This document shows positions 36,276 to 44,149 of a stretch of DNA of 64,000 nucleotides, in pieces; positions within the stretch are counted from its first letter, which is position 1; every line of letters starts with the position of its first letter. The stretch comes from Fervidobacterium sp. (lineage in GTDB: Bacteria > Thermotogota > Thermotogae > Thermotogales > Fervidobacteriaceae). The stretch is from positions 326,640-390,639 of the forward strand of contig JANZZV010000001.1 of NCBI GenBank assembly GCA_026419195.1, in the 5' to 3' direction. The notes under the pieces were generated by a model that was not told the origin of the DNA, made no database searches, and was given only the letters and a program-made list of their open reading frames with translations. The position numbers were made by a program, and so were the translations under genes.

Positions 36276-37985
36276 TTATAGTGAGGACCTCTTTATTTTT
36301 TCCTTTTGCTTTATTAGTTCAATTCGAGCTTTAAGTAAGATCTTCTTTTCATCTTCAGATTTTGATTTTTTAATTAACTCATCGATTTCCCCTATTCTTT
36401 TCTCTAGGCTTCTGATTTCTATGTCTTTCTTTATATATTCAAGGACCTTATCGTCTACATCCATATCTATCCTTTCAATAGCTTCTTTAACAAATTGCGC
36501 CATATCTTTAGACAACTGCTCTAAGGAAACGTTCAAATCTTTTGCTATCAGAAAGAACTCTTTCGCCTTTCCATCCAGAATATCAGGGTTGAAATTTATG
36601 GTTTTAAATATTTCCGGATAGTTATAATAAATGTATATTAGATAATCTTCTGTTGTAGCTATTTTTGTCTTCCTATCTTCAGCATGTGAGTTTTTAACTT
36701 GATTAGAATAGTCTTTTCTTGTTTTACCGACTTTTTCTTTTGACAATTTCATCATTTCCATTAGCTTGTCTTTGTCAACATGAATTACTTTTGCTATTGC
36801 TTCGTAAAATTTATCAGTTGATACTGGATTGTAAGAAAAGATACGATTCCAATTCGACAGACTTTGTAAAAATGTGTTTATTCCGTTCGGGTTTGACAAA
36901 TCGTATTTTCTTGATAGTCTTTCTACGACAAAGATCTCTGGACTAATGGATTCTTCAAGAGCTTTTATTAACTCTTTTGAACCGCTTTTTTGATAAATCT
37001 CATCCGCGTCTTTTCCTTCTCGGAAATTTGCAATTGCTACATTAAAACCTTCATTAAGGATCATTTCAATGCTTTTTAAAGTTGCCTTTACACCAGCAGC
37101 ATCATTATCAAATGCCAGCAATATGTTTTTTGTATATTTCTTCAATTTTAAAATATGTGCCCTTGTTAATGCAGTTCCAAGGGTAGCCACGGTATTTTTG
37201 ATACCTGCTCTGTGAAATGCAAGTGCATCAAAGTAACCCTCGCATATGACAACATAGTCTACATTTTTTATGTACTCGCGTGCCTGATCAAACAAAAAAA
37301 GTATCCAGGATTTCTTGAAAATCATAGTATCCTGGGAATTAATGTACTTTGGTACACCTTCTCCAACCAACCTACCACCAAAAGCTATTATCCTACCATA
37401 ATCATCTTTTATAGGTATGATTATCCTTCCAGAAAATGGATCAGTGTTGAGAAAACCAAAAGCTTGGAGATCTTCTTTTGAAATACCTAAGCTTTTAGCT
37501 ACTTTTTGTGGAAAGTATGAATTTATCGGAGAATATCCAAATTCGTACAACGATATCTCTCTTTCAGAAAACCCACGTTTGTACAGATATTCTATAACGT
37601 TACTTGATTTTCTCAGTGAATTTAAATATTCCTGATGTAGCAATTTGTAAAAAGAATAGTACAATCTACGTTTCTCATCTTCTTCGTCTATATCGATATC
37701 AACACCTGCTCGTTCAGCTAACTTTTTAACAGCCTCAGTGTAAGATATATTTTCGATTTCCTGGACAAATTTCACTACATCACCCGAGGCACCGCATCCA
37801 AAACAGTGATACATATTTTTAGCTGGGCTTACATAAAAAGATGGCGATGTTTCTAAGTGAAACGGGCAAAGGCCCCTGTAATTAGCACCTACTTTTTGCA
37901 AATTGACATATTCAGATACGACTTCAACGATGTCGTTTTTTTCTTTCACAAGTTCAATAATCTGCCTTTTTATCATCAAAATCAT
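36276..37985 (-). CDS. dnaG: DNA primase
   Basis: 569 aa. The N-terminal zinc-binding domain is CHC2 type (GLCPFHLETSPSFYVSP and MYHCFGCGASGDVV). The TOPRIM catalytic core includes VVICEGYFDALAFHRAG and LLAFDNDAAG. The C-terminal third is helical and charged and should contact the replicative helicase. It makes RNA primers at the fork. The start is ATG at 37985 or 37976; both have weak sites. It is followed 18 nt later by rpoD. Confidence 0.96.
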   Translation of the reverse strand: MILMIKRQIIELVKEKNDIVEVVSEYVNLQKVGANYRGLCPFHLETSPSFYVSPAKNMYHCFGCGASGDVVKFVQEIENISYTEAVKKLAERAGVDIDIDEEDEKRRLYYSFYKLLHQEYLNSLRKSSNVIEYLYKRGFSEREISLYEFGYSPINSYFPQKVAKSLGISKEDLQAFGFLNTDPFSGRIIIPIKDDYGRIIAFGGRLVGEGVPKYINSQDTMIFKKSWILFLFDQAREYIKNVDYVVICEGYFDALAFHRAGIKNTVATLGTALTRAHILKLKKYTKNILLAFDNDAAGVKATLKSIEMILNEGFNVAIANFREGKDADEIYQKSGSKELIKALEESISPEIFVVERLSRKYDLSNPNGINTFLQSLSNWNRIFSYNPVSTDKFYEAIAKVIHVDKDKLMEMMKLSKEKVGKTRKDYSNQVKNSHAEDRKTKIATTEDYLIYIYYNYPEIFKTINFNPDILDGKAKEFFLIAKDLNVSLEQLSKDMAQFVKEAIERIDMDVDDKVLEYIKKDIEIRSLEKRIGEIDELIKKSKSEDEKKILLKARIELIKQKEKIKRSSL

Positions 37986-38005
37986 CTCAACATTTTAAAA
38001 TTAAA

Positions 38006-38035
38006 GGTAGCAGATGGAATAACCCATCTGCCACC
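38006..38035 (-). terminator. Terminator of the ribosomal protein operon
   Basis: A stem GGTGGCAGATGG/CCATCTGCTACC (one G-U pair) on the minus strand, followed by TTTAATTTT. It lies between rpsI and dnaG, and partial read-through into dnaG is possible. Confidence 0.75.
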
Positions 38036-38076
38036 AAGACGTTGAAGGAAAAATTGAAACATTCCAGAGTAGGAAA

Positions 38077-38475
38077 TTAACGTTTGGAGAATTGTGGAGC
38101 CCTTCTTGACTTTTTGAGACCGTATTTCTTTCTCTCGACCATCCTTGGGTCTCTTGTGAGAAATCCTTTGTCTCTCAGCATTTTCCTCAAATCTGGATTA
38201 TAACTTACAAGTGCTCTTGCTAATCCAAGCCTAACAGCACCTGCTTGACCGTTTTTACCTCCACCATTTACTCTGATAAGTACATCAAAATTATTTTCAA
38301 GACCAAACATCTTAAGAGGTTCTATAGCATGAAGTGTCCATACTTTATTTTCAAAATATTCATTAAAATCGCTGTATTGTTTACCATTAATTTCTATTTT
38401 ACCAGAACCTGGCTTAAGATAAACTCGAGCTGTAGAGGTCTTCCTTCTACCTGTTCCCATGTAAACATTTGCCAT
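38077..38475 (-). CDS. rpsI: 30S ribosomal protein S9
   Basis: 132 aa. The N-terminus ([19 protein letters not shown]) and the basic C-terminal tail ([15 protein letters not shown]), which reaches the P-site tRNA, are diagnostic. [21 protein letters not shown] is the conserved core. It is last in the rplU-to-rpsI operon, with GGGGAGGG upstream of the ATG. Confidence 0.98.
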   Translation of the reverse strand: MANVYMGTGRRKTSTARVYLKPGSGKIEINGKQYSDFNEYFENKVWTLHAIEPLKMFGLENNFDVLIRVNGGGKNGQAGAVRLGLARALVSYNPDLRKMLRDKGFLTRDPRMVERKKYGLKKSRRAPQFSKR

Positions 38476-38496
38476 TTATTTCCCTCCCCTCTTAAC

Positions 38497-38940
38497 TTAA
38501 AGCAGTTCAATTTTCTCGGGTTTTTGAGCAGTATGTGGATGATTTTCTCCTGCGTAAACTTTAAGTCTCTTAAATTGATGTCTTCCGAGTATAGTTTTTG
38601 GCATCATTCTTTTAACTGCTAACTCAACAACCCTCTCTGGGTATTTTTCAATTAGTTGCCTTGCAGTTTGAGATTTCAAACCGCCAGGATAACCGGAATG
38701 GTGATAGTAAACTTTCTGATTTAATTTCTTACCTGTTAGTTTTACTTTATCAGCATTTATTACAACCACAAAGTTCCCGTTATCAAGGTGTGGAGACCAC
38801 GTAGGTTCATTTTTACCTTGTAATAAAAGTGCTATTCTTGTGGCTAAACGACCAAGTGGTTTATCAGTAGCATCCACAAGGTACCATTTTTTCTCTACTT
38901 TTGGAAAAGATGTCTTCTGTACAGGAAATGGCCTTGCCAT
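38497..38940 (-). CDS. rplM: 50S ribosomal protein L13
   Basis: 147 aa. Conserved elements are [52 protein letters not shown] and [21 protein letters not shown]. It binds 23S rRNA early in 50S assembly. The universal rplM-rpsI pairing is kept, with a 21-nt gap. Confidence 0.98.
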   Translation of the reverse strand: MARPFPVQKTSFPKVEKKWYLVDATDKPLGRLATRIALLLQGKNEPTWSPHLDNGNFVVVINADKVKLTGKKLNQKVYYHHSGYPGGLKSQTARQLIEKYPERVVELAVKRMMPKTILGRHQFKRLKVYAGENHPHTAQKPEKIELL

Positions 38941-38972
38941 TCTTCTTTCCTCCCTTCAACAATTCCTATATT

Positions 38973-39497
38973 TTACCCTTCAAAGATCTTTTCAACACGC
39001 TTTCTAATGAATGCATTCACAACCGAGTCTATGGAAAACTTAATTGCGTTAAAACCAGCTATCCACGGAAGAAGTTTCAAAGTATCTTCAAATGATATTT
39101 TCCAATAAACTGGGACAACTATCATATTTAGGAGCATCATTACACCGGTAGCGATAAAAACACCATTTATGTAAGCTATTATCTCAAAAACCCTATTTTT
39201 TCGCCATCTGTACGTTAAAACAGTCGGTAAAAGATATGAAGCTCCAGCTACAAAATTCATGATGATTCCAACTATATCTGCAGATTTTAATAGATAAAAC
39301 ATCAGATCTTTTATCGCCAAAACCAAGATACCATCTGAAAGTCCGAATATGAACCCAGCTAAGAGTGGTAAAATGTCACTTGGATCGTATTTTAAAAAAT
39401 TAACAGCGGGAAATATTGGAAACTCTAAAAACATCAAACCTGTAGCTAAAGCTGACATTATACCAATTGTGGCAATTCTTGTTGTTGATTTTTTCAT
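38973..39497 (-). CDS. ribU: ECF transporter S component, riboflavin type (RibU)
   Basis: 174 aa with about six membrane helices. The first helix (IATIGIMSALATGLMFLEFPIFP) followed by LKYDPSDILPLLAGFIFG is the RibU pattern seen in structurally studied riboflavin S components. It needs the shared EcfA-EcfA'-EcfT module, which is not in the window. The position between rplM and rpmA matches Thermotoga as I recall it. The 51-nt upstream gap is too short for an FMN riboswitch. AGGAGG lies 13 nt before the ATG. Confidence 0.82.
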   Translation of the reverse strand: MKKSTTRIATIGIMSALATGLMFLEFPIFPAVNFLKYDPSDILPLLAGFIFGLSDGILVLAIKDLMFYLLKSADIVGIIMNFVAGASYLLPTVLTYRWRKNRVFEIIAYINGVFIATGVMMLLNMIVVPVYWKISFEDTLKLLPWIAGFNAIKFSIDSVVNAFIRKRVEKIFEG

Positions 39498-39548
39498 GAA
39501 TTTGAACTTTCCTCCTGAAAAATCAAGTCTAATTGTAAATTGATAAAT

Positions 39549-39818
39549 TTATTCCTCGACAACCACAACATACTTTCTGTTGTTCTTTGTAATAAATTTA
39601 ACAATACCGTCTTTGAGCGCAAAGAGTGTAAAATCCCTACCCATTCCAACATTTTGACCGGGCCAAAACTTCGTGCCTCTTTGTCTAATTATTATGTTAC
39701 CTGCAGCAACCTTCTGACCATCAAAACGTTTTACACCCAAATATTTTGGATTACTGTCTCTTCCATTTCTTCCTGCACCACTTGCTTTTGCAAAAAGTTG
39801 TATGTTAATGCGCATCAT
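39549..39818 (-). CDS. rpmA: 50S ribosomal protein L27 with cleavable N-terminal extension
   Basis: About 89 aa. The body is standard L27: [40 protein letters not shown] and [12 protein letters not shown]. Unlike E. coli L27, it begins with a short peptide, MRINIQLF, before AKAS. This equals the MLxLxLQFF extension of Firmicutes, which the Prp protease removes so that L27 can reach the peptidyl transferase centre. prp is the next gene upstream. Three ATG codons in a row (39821, 39818, 39815) follow GGAGGTGA; the second or third has the better spacing. Confidence 0.95.
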   Translation of the reverse strand: MMRINIQLFAKASGAGRNGRDSNPKYLGVKRFDGQKVAAGNIIIRQRGTKFWPGQNVGMGRDFTLFALKDGIVKFITKNNRKYVVVVEE

Positions 39819-40116
39819 CATTCACCTCCAAATGTATATAGTTTGAAAATTGCTCGGCTAAATCTTTCAGTGTTTCCAAAAGTTCTGCTGCAAATCTTTG
39901 GGACAATGCACAATTTGGTATGTTCCAAACCTTCAGATATCCATCTTTTATATCTACAAGTGCTCCCTCTTTTTTTAAAGCCTTTGCTGTATGCTGAGTT
40001 ACAGTACTCACAGCCGCACATACTATGTCTTTACCTTTTACATTGTATTGTGCATGACCGCTAATTTGAAATTCTTTAAAAATACCATCTGATACAAAGA
40101 ACTTGCATTTAATCAT
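39805..40116 (-). CDS. prp: Ribosomal-processing cysteine protease Prp
   Basis: 103 aa. The catalytic pair is His in ISGHAQYNV and Cys in [13 protein letters not shown], about 12 residues apart as in the family. It cleaves the N-terminal peptide of L27. It overlaps the rpmA start by about 14 bp and follows rplU by 3 bp. The rplU-prp-rpmA order is widely conserved where L27 has the extension. Confidence 0.93.
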   Translation of the reverse strand: MIKCKFFVSDGIFKEFQISGHAQYNVKGKDIVCAAVSTVTQHTAKALKKEGALVDIKDGYLKVWNIPNCALSQRFAAELLETLKDLAEQFSNYIHLEVNDDAH

Positions 40117-40119
40117 AGG

Positions 40120-40440
40120 TCATTTTATTTCAATTTTTTCAATTTTAACAGTGGTGTACCACTGTCTATGACCTTTTATTGTTTTGTGTCCTTTTCTTGG
40201 TATGAACTGTCCCACAAGGATCTTTCTTGCTCTTGCATGCTCAACAACAGTTCCAGTAACAACAACATTTCTTAAGTATGGTTTACCAACTAATACTTTT
40301 CCGTCATCAGTTTTCAGCATAACAACTTTGTCAAGCGTTACCTGTTCTCCTTGTGCAACACCAGTAATCTTTTCCGTGTGTAAAAGTCCACCAACTTCTA
40401 CTTTGTACTGTTTTCCTCCACTTTCCACAATAGCGTACAC
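40120..40440 (-). CDS. rplU: 50S ribosomal protein L21
   Basis: 106 aa from the GTG at 40440, giving the usual start [15 protein letters not shown]; it is 8 nt after GGAGG. An in-frame GTG at 40449 lies inside that site and is rejected. The C-terminus carries the family motif [20 protein letters not shown] sequence ([17 protein letters not shown]). It binds 23S rRNA. First gene of the operon, behind a structured leader. Confidence 0.97.
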   Translation of the reverse strand: MYAIVESGGKQYKVEVGGLLHTEKITGVAQGEQVTLDKVVMLKTDDGKVLVGKPYLRNVVVTGTVVEHARARKILVGQFIPRKGHKTIKGHRQWYTTVKIEKIEIK

Positions 40441-40461
40441 AACCTTCACCTCCTATGTTTT

Positions 40462-40512
40462 ACAGGTACTAAAACACGTAGGTTTAGAGACGTGCGGGGA
40501 TATCTCTAAACC
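40462..40512 (-). promoter_or_regulatory. Structured leader of the rplU operon
   Basis: In the transcript, GGUUUAGAGA pairs with UCUCUAAACC (40503-40512 with 40481-40490), a perfect 10-bp stem with a 12-nt loop UAUCCCCGCACG. A competing hairpin, CACGU-N10-ACGUG, uses the end of that loop and sequence just downstream. No U-run follows, so it is not a simple terminator. Autoregulation by a ribosomal protein is the likely use. Confidence 0.5.
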
Positions 40513-40562
40513 ATTTATAACGCGTTTTATGTACCTTTTTGTTTCTGTATAGTGCATTCACT

Positions 40563-40590
40563 ATTTTACCACTTTGAGATGTTTTGTAAA
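40563..40590 (-). promoter_or_regulatory. Promoter of the rplU operon
   Basis: TTTACA, a 16-nt spacer, then TAAAAT on the minus strand. It gives a leader of roughly 115 nt that contains the hairpin region. Confidence 0.6.
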
Positions 40591-40712
40591 ATAATTTTCT
40601 GTTACTAATCTTTAATTTTATGTTACTTACTCATGAGTTACTGAGATGTCTCGGTGTTTTTCGAGGTATTACATTTAATATGATGACTTTTTATTGAAAA
40701 ATATAATTATGT

Positions 40713-40741
40713 TTGATTTTTGTAGAATTATATGTTAAAAT
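40713..40741 (+). promoter_or_regulatory. spoVS promoter
   Basis: TTGATT, a 17-nt spacer, then TAAAAT, giving a leader of about 60 nt. Confidence 0.65.
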
Positions 40742-40806
40742 ATAAGCAAGTTACAAAACTAAAAAATAACCAATTACATCTTTTCAGCACAAGGAGGATA
40801 GGTAGT

Positions 40807-41070
40807 ATGGAAATTTTAAAGGTCAGTTCAAAGTCAAACCCAAATAAGGTAGCAGGTGCTATTGTTGGTTCACTGAAAAAAAACGGCAGAGTTGAAATTC
40901 AAGCCATCGGTGCAGGAGCGGTTAACCAAGCTTCTAAAGCCCTCGCTATAGCAAGGAGATTTTTGGAACAGGAGAAGCTTGATCTTTATGCAGTTCCAGC
41001 GTTCATTGAAATCCAAATAGGTAACGAAGCAAGAACTGGTATCTCATTTAAAGTTTACATGAAAGAATAA
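40807..41070 (+). CDS. spoVS: Stage V sporulation protein S (SpoVS) family protein
   Basis: 87 aa from the ATG at 40807, which has AGGAGGA upstream; an earlier in-frame ATG adds a non-conserved stretch. The whole protein is the SpoVS/Alba-like fold: LKVSSKSNPNKVAGAIVG, VEIQAIGAGAVNQASKALAIAR and FIEIQIGNEARTGISFKVY. SpoVS is needed for spore coat maturation in Bacillus, but homologues occur in non-sporulating bacteria and may bind nucleic acid. The role here is unknown. Confidence 0.93.
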   Translation: MEILKVSSKSNPNKVAGAIVGSLKKNGRVEIQAIGAGAVNQASKALAIARRFLEQEKLDLYAVPAFIEIQIGNEARTGISFKVYMKE

Positions 41071-41102
41071 GAGGAATTTTTTATAGAAGGAATCATAATA
41101 AT

Positions 41103-41387
41103 TTGGTTGAGAATTCAATGGAAGGTACAATGGAGGCATTTGCGGAAGAACTAAAAATTATAGCAGAGGCTTGTTTGAATGATGAAAGGATACTTGAGAT
41201 AATAAAAAATATATCGAATATGTCCGAAGAAGAGCGCATCAATTTTAAAAGCAAAGTGCTTAAATACTTTATGAAAAAAAACTCACCAGAAGACATGGAA
41301 GCTTACAACTTTTATAAAATAATTCTCACCGAAAACAACGCAAAGAAAGTAATTGATATTTATTACTGTTTTCTTGGAAAAAAGTAG
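41103..41387 (+). CDS. Small acidic helical protein of unknown function
   Basis: 94 aa from a TTG, or 89 aa from the ATG at 41118. I do not recognise a family. It is predicted to be all-helical and rich in Glu, Lys, Ile and Asn, with no signal peptide, membrane segment or zinc motif. The segment MSEEERINFKSKVLKYFMKK is strongly charged. It lies 32 nt after spoVS and is followed by a strong terminator, so the two are probably cotranscribed. Confidence 0.6.
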   Translation: MVENSMEGTMEAFAEELKIIAEACLNDERILEIIKNISNMSEEERINFKSKVLKYFMKKNSPEDMEAYNFYKIILTENNAKKVIDIYYCFLGKK

Positions 41388-41396
41388 TATAATAAT

Positions 41397-41420
41397 GGTG
41401 CCAATTGGGCACCTTTTTTT
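41397..41420 (+). terminator. Terminator of spoVS and the small downstream gene
   Basis: Stem GGTGCC/GGCACC with a 5-nt loop, followed by TTTTTTT. Confidence 0.88.
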
Positions 41421-41471
41421 GACAAATTTGTTTTCAAAGATGAAAAATATAAGGAAGAAAGAGGTGGTAAC

Positions 41472-42386
41472 TTGAAAGTTGGTGGACAAGCTGTTATAGA
41501 CGGTGTTCTGATGATGGGCAAAAAGATTGTCGTTGCTGTTAGAAAGCACGATGGAAGTGTTGAAGTTTTGAATTTAGGCGTTTCGAATAACGCAAAAAGA
41601 TGGATGAAAATTCCATTTTTAAGAGGATTATTTAGTTTGTTTTATTCACTTTATTTTGGTATAAAGGCAATAAATTTGAGTGCAGAGATATCGTCTGACG
41701 AAAAAATGAAAAAAAGTGAATCGTTTTTTTCTATCTTATTATCTATTGCCCTTGCTATAGGCTTATTCATAGTGGTACCAGCCTATCTTACACGTTGGTT
41801 TGGTTTCAAAGATAATGAAATTTTGTTTTCAATCGTTGATGGTTTTGTAAGACTTGGAATATTTTTAGTTTACGTATACATAATTTCATTATTCAAAGAC
41901 GTTAAAGATGTTTTTAGATATCACGGAGCTGAACACAAAGCAGTTCATGTATACGAACATGGCGAGGAATTAACTGTTGAAAATGCAAGGAAGTATTCTA
42001 CAATTCATCCTCGTTGTGGTACGAACTTTGTAATGATTTTTCTTGTAATTGCAATAGTTATCCACAGTTTGTTTGGTTTACTCGGACCACTTAACATGCT
42101 AAAGAGAATACTTTTAAGGATATTTGTGTTACCTATAATTGCGGGGGTATCGTACGAGCTGTTGAAAATTTTTGACAAATATCCAAAATTTTTGTTCTTA
42201 GCAGCCCCAGGTTTGATTTTACAAAGACTTACCACGGCAGAACCCGATGATTCACAACTTGAAGTTGCTATCATCTCTCTTAAGCATGCCCTGGAAATTT
42301 TCAAGACGTCTGATGTTGACGATTTGAAAAATGAAGAGTATAACACAAACAAAAAGGTAAATTACGAAGCCGAGTTTCTTGGTTGA
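41472..42386 (+). CDS. DUF1385 (YqhQ-like) membrane protein
   Basis: 304 aa. The family signature is intact: VGGQAVIDGVLMMG at the N-terminus, RYHGAEHKAVHVYEHGEELT and STIHPRCGTNFVM in the middle. Several transmembrane helices surround these motifs. The conserved His, Glu and Cys residues in the two cytoplasmic motifs suggest metal or redox chemistry, but no function is established. The TTG start has GAGGTGG 5 nt upstream. The last 135 bp overlap the convergent glycosyltransferase gene. Confidence 0.88.
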   Translation: MKVGGQAVIDGVLMMGKKIVVAVRKHDGSVEVLNLGVSNNAKRWMKIPFLRGLFSLFYSLYFGIKAINLSAEISSDEKMKKSESFFSILLSIALAIGLFIVVPAYLTRWFGFKDNEILFSIVDGFVRLGIFLVYVYIISLFKDVKDVFRYHGAEHKAVHVYEHGEELTVENARKYSTIHPRCGTNFVMIFLVIAIVIHSLFGLLGPLNMLKRILLRIFVLPIIAGVSYELLKIFDKYPKFLFLAAPGLILQRLTTAEPDDSQLEVAIISLKHALEIFKTSDVDDLKNEEYNTNKKVNYEAEFLG

Positions 42387-43178
42387 AAGAAAAGAAAAAC
42401 CACCAGTTAGCAGATAGGCATAAGCCAAAAAGCTTGTTAATCCAAATTTTTCAACACCAATATGATGTAAATGATACCTGTCTGCTTTAAATGGATTCTT
42501 TCCAAGTAGCAGCCTCCTCATAAAAGAGGAGGTTATTTCATACAATGGATAACCATAATAAACCAAAAACTGTATAAAATTGTACGAGATATTTTGTCTT
42601 TTAAAAATTAAATATGCAACCAAAAATGCTCCAGAATCTCCCATAAACAAATATTCCTTGAGATTAAGAATGAGTAAAAGAAAAAGAATAAACGACAGTG
42701 TAAAATCAGAATTTGCGACTGAGTAGATAATGGATATTCCAAGTAAAAGACCATTTATTCCATCTACTAAATTGAACGCATTTAAAATTACAACGAAAAA
42801 GAATATTGAAAATAGTTTGTCAATTAGTTGATTTCCAAAAAACAAATAAGTGTGATTTGTAAGAACAAATACCGTACCTGCCACGATTTGAAGTATCAAT
42901 TTCGTATAGTAAGGTATCTCATATAGATCATCTACTAAACCAATTATGAAAATGAGGTAGAAGATGGGGTCTAAAAGGGTTTCGGTATTGTAAACTCCCA
43001 CCTTTGAGGCTGTAAGTACTGTGAGAAACAAAATTGTTCCACCAATCAATGGTACAGGCTTTTTGTGATTTTTCCTATCGTTAGGATGTTCAACTAAGAA
43101 ACCCGTTTTCTTTGAGATTATACTTAAGAGTAGAGTGAATATCAGTAATAAAAAAGTTGTTGTACCAATATTTGTCAA
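42252..43178 (-). CDS. MraY/WecA-family glycosyl-1-phosphate transferase
   Basis: 308 aa polytopic membrane protein of glycosyltransferase family 4 (polyprenyl-phosphate type). Seen: LVEHPNDRKNHKKPVPLIGG, IIGLVDDLYEIP with the catalytic Asp pair, ILNAFNLVDGINGLL, FMGDSGAFLVAYL and the C-terminal DRYHLHHIG. It transfers a sugar phosphate, probably N-acetylhexosamine, to undecaprenyl phosphate for cell-surface polysaccharide, or acts in peptidoglycan modification. It follows mraY by 27 nt and starts with TTG after GGAGGAAA. Its last helix is coded opposite the DUF1385 gene. Confidence 0.85.
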   Translation of the reverse strand: MTNIGTTTFLLLIFTLLLSIISKKTGFLVEHPNDRKNHKKPVPLIGGTILFLTVLTASKVGVYNTETLLDPIFYLIFIIGLVDDLYEIPYYTKLILQIVAGTVFVLTNHTYLFFGNQLIDKLFSIFFFVVILNAFNLVDGINGLLLGISIIYSVANSDFTLSFILFLLLILNLKEYLFMGDSGAFLVAYLIFKRQNISYNFIQFLVYYGYPLYEITSSFMRRLLLGKNPFKADRYHLHHIGVEKFGLTSFLAYAYLLTGGFSFLSTKKLGFVIYLFVCVILFIFQIVNIRRLENFQGMLKRDDSNFKL

Positions 43179-43205
43179 CGGTATTTCCTCCGGATTTTAT
43201 GTTTT

Positions 43206-44126
43206 CTATTGTTTTAAAAACAAAGATATGTAAAACAAGGATATTGCTATATTCCAAGCGGTAAACACACCAACAATCTTTTCTTCCTTCCAACCAAGCA
43301 ATTCGAAATGATGATGTACAGGTGCCATCTTAAAGATTCTTTTACCTCGTAGTTTAAATGAGCCAACTTGTAAGATAACACTAATTGTTTCAAACAAAAA
43401 GATAGGAGTAAAGAAAATTAGCGCAAGCTCTTGTCCTTTCATAAGCGCATACGTGGAAATGTACGCTCCAAGAGTTAATGAGCCAGTATCTCCCATGAAC
43501 ACTTTTGCTGGTCTTGTATTATACGCCAAGAAGGCAAGAACAGGCATTATTATTACAAATATAGCCTTATAATCAACTTCTCCTCGGGCGAAAAATACAA
43601 ATGGAAACATACTGGATACAAAAACCCAACCTGCTAATCCGTCTATTCCGTCTGTTAGGTTTGTCGCATTTGAATAACCAGATATAAGAAGCATTACAAA
43701 AATGTAGAAAAACCACTTTGGAACTGGCAGACCAAAGATAACACTTTCCCTGTGCTGAAGCAGCGTGTGAGCGATCCATAAAGAAAATCCAAATTGTAAA
43801 AATAGCTTTTGCCAGGCTTTTAAACCAAGTGAACGTTTTTTTACAATGCTAACAAAATCGTCTAGAAAACCTATAAATCCATAAAACACCAACGTAAGTA
43901 AAAGTTCCAAAGGCAACCTTAGGAAAATTCCACCAAGTACTGATAAGGTTATAAAAACTACCCCGCCAGCAGTTGGTGTACCTTCTTTGTAATTATGTAG
44001 GTCTGGACCTTCTTGTCTAATGTATTGTCCAAGTTTTAGCTTTTTCATGTATGCAATGAACTTTGGGAAGATCACTATCCCTGCCAAAAATTCCAAGAAT
44101 AATACTATAGCACTGTAAATATTCAT
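43206..44126 (-). CDS. mraY: Phospho-N-acetylmuramoyl-pentapeptide transferase
   Basis: 306 aa membrane enzyme making lipid I. Motifs: YKEGTPTAGGVVFI, GFIGFLDDFVSI with the Mg-binding Asp pair, SNATNLTDGIDGLAG, FMGDTGSLTLGAY and the MraY-specific MAPVHHHFELLGWKEEKIV. About ten helices. It follows murF by 23 nt. Confidence 0.97.
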   Translation of the reverse strand: MNIYSAIVLFLEFLAGIVIFPKFIAYMKKLKLGQYIRQEGPDLHNYKEGTPTAGGVVFITLSVLGGIFLRLPLELLLTLVFYGFIGFLDDFVSIVKKRSLGLKAWQKLFLQFGFSLWIAHTLLQHRESVIFGLPVPKWFFYIFVMLLISGYSNATNLTDGIDGLAGWVFVSSMFPFVFFARGEVDYKAIFVIIMPVLAFLAYNTRPAKVFMGDTGSLTLGAYISTYALMKGQELALIFFTPIFLFETISVILQVGSFKLRGKRIFKMAPVHHHFELLGWKEEKIVGVFTAWNIAISLFYISLFLKQ

Positions 44127-44149
44127 TAATTTTTTCCCCCTTTAATTGT

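Larger units (their letters stand above)
40450..40806. other. Divergent intergenic region rplU/spoVS
   Basis: 357 bp without a gene. It holds the rplU leader and promoter on the left and the spoVS promoter on the right. Between them (40591-40712) is AT-rich sequence with a perfect ACTCATGAGT palindrome at 40629-40638 and a GAGATGTCTC repeat just after it. No RNA gene could be recognised. Confidence 0.6.

Noticed and set aside
39498..39548. FMN riboswitch upstream of ribU
   Set aside because: The gap to rpmA is 51 nt, too short, and has no matching conserved elements.
39540..40064. 174-codon open frame on the plus strand opposite rpmA, prp and rplU
   Set aside because: It is antisense to three well-identified genes, lacks a ribosome binding site and has low-complexity Ser/Tyr/Cys-rich sequence.
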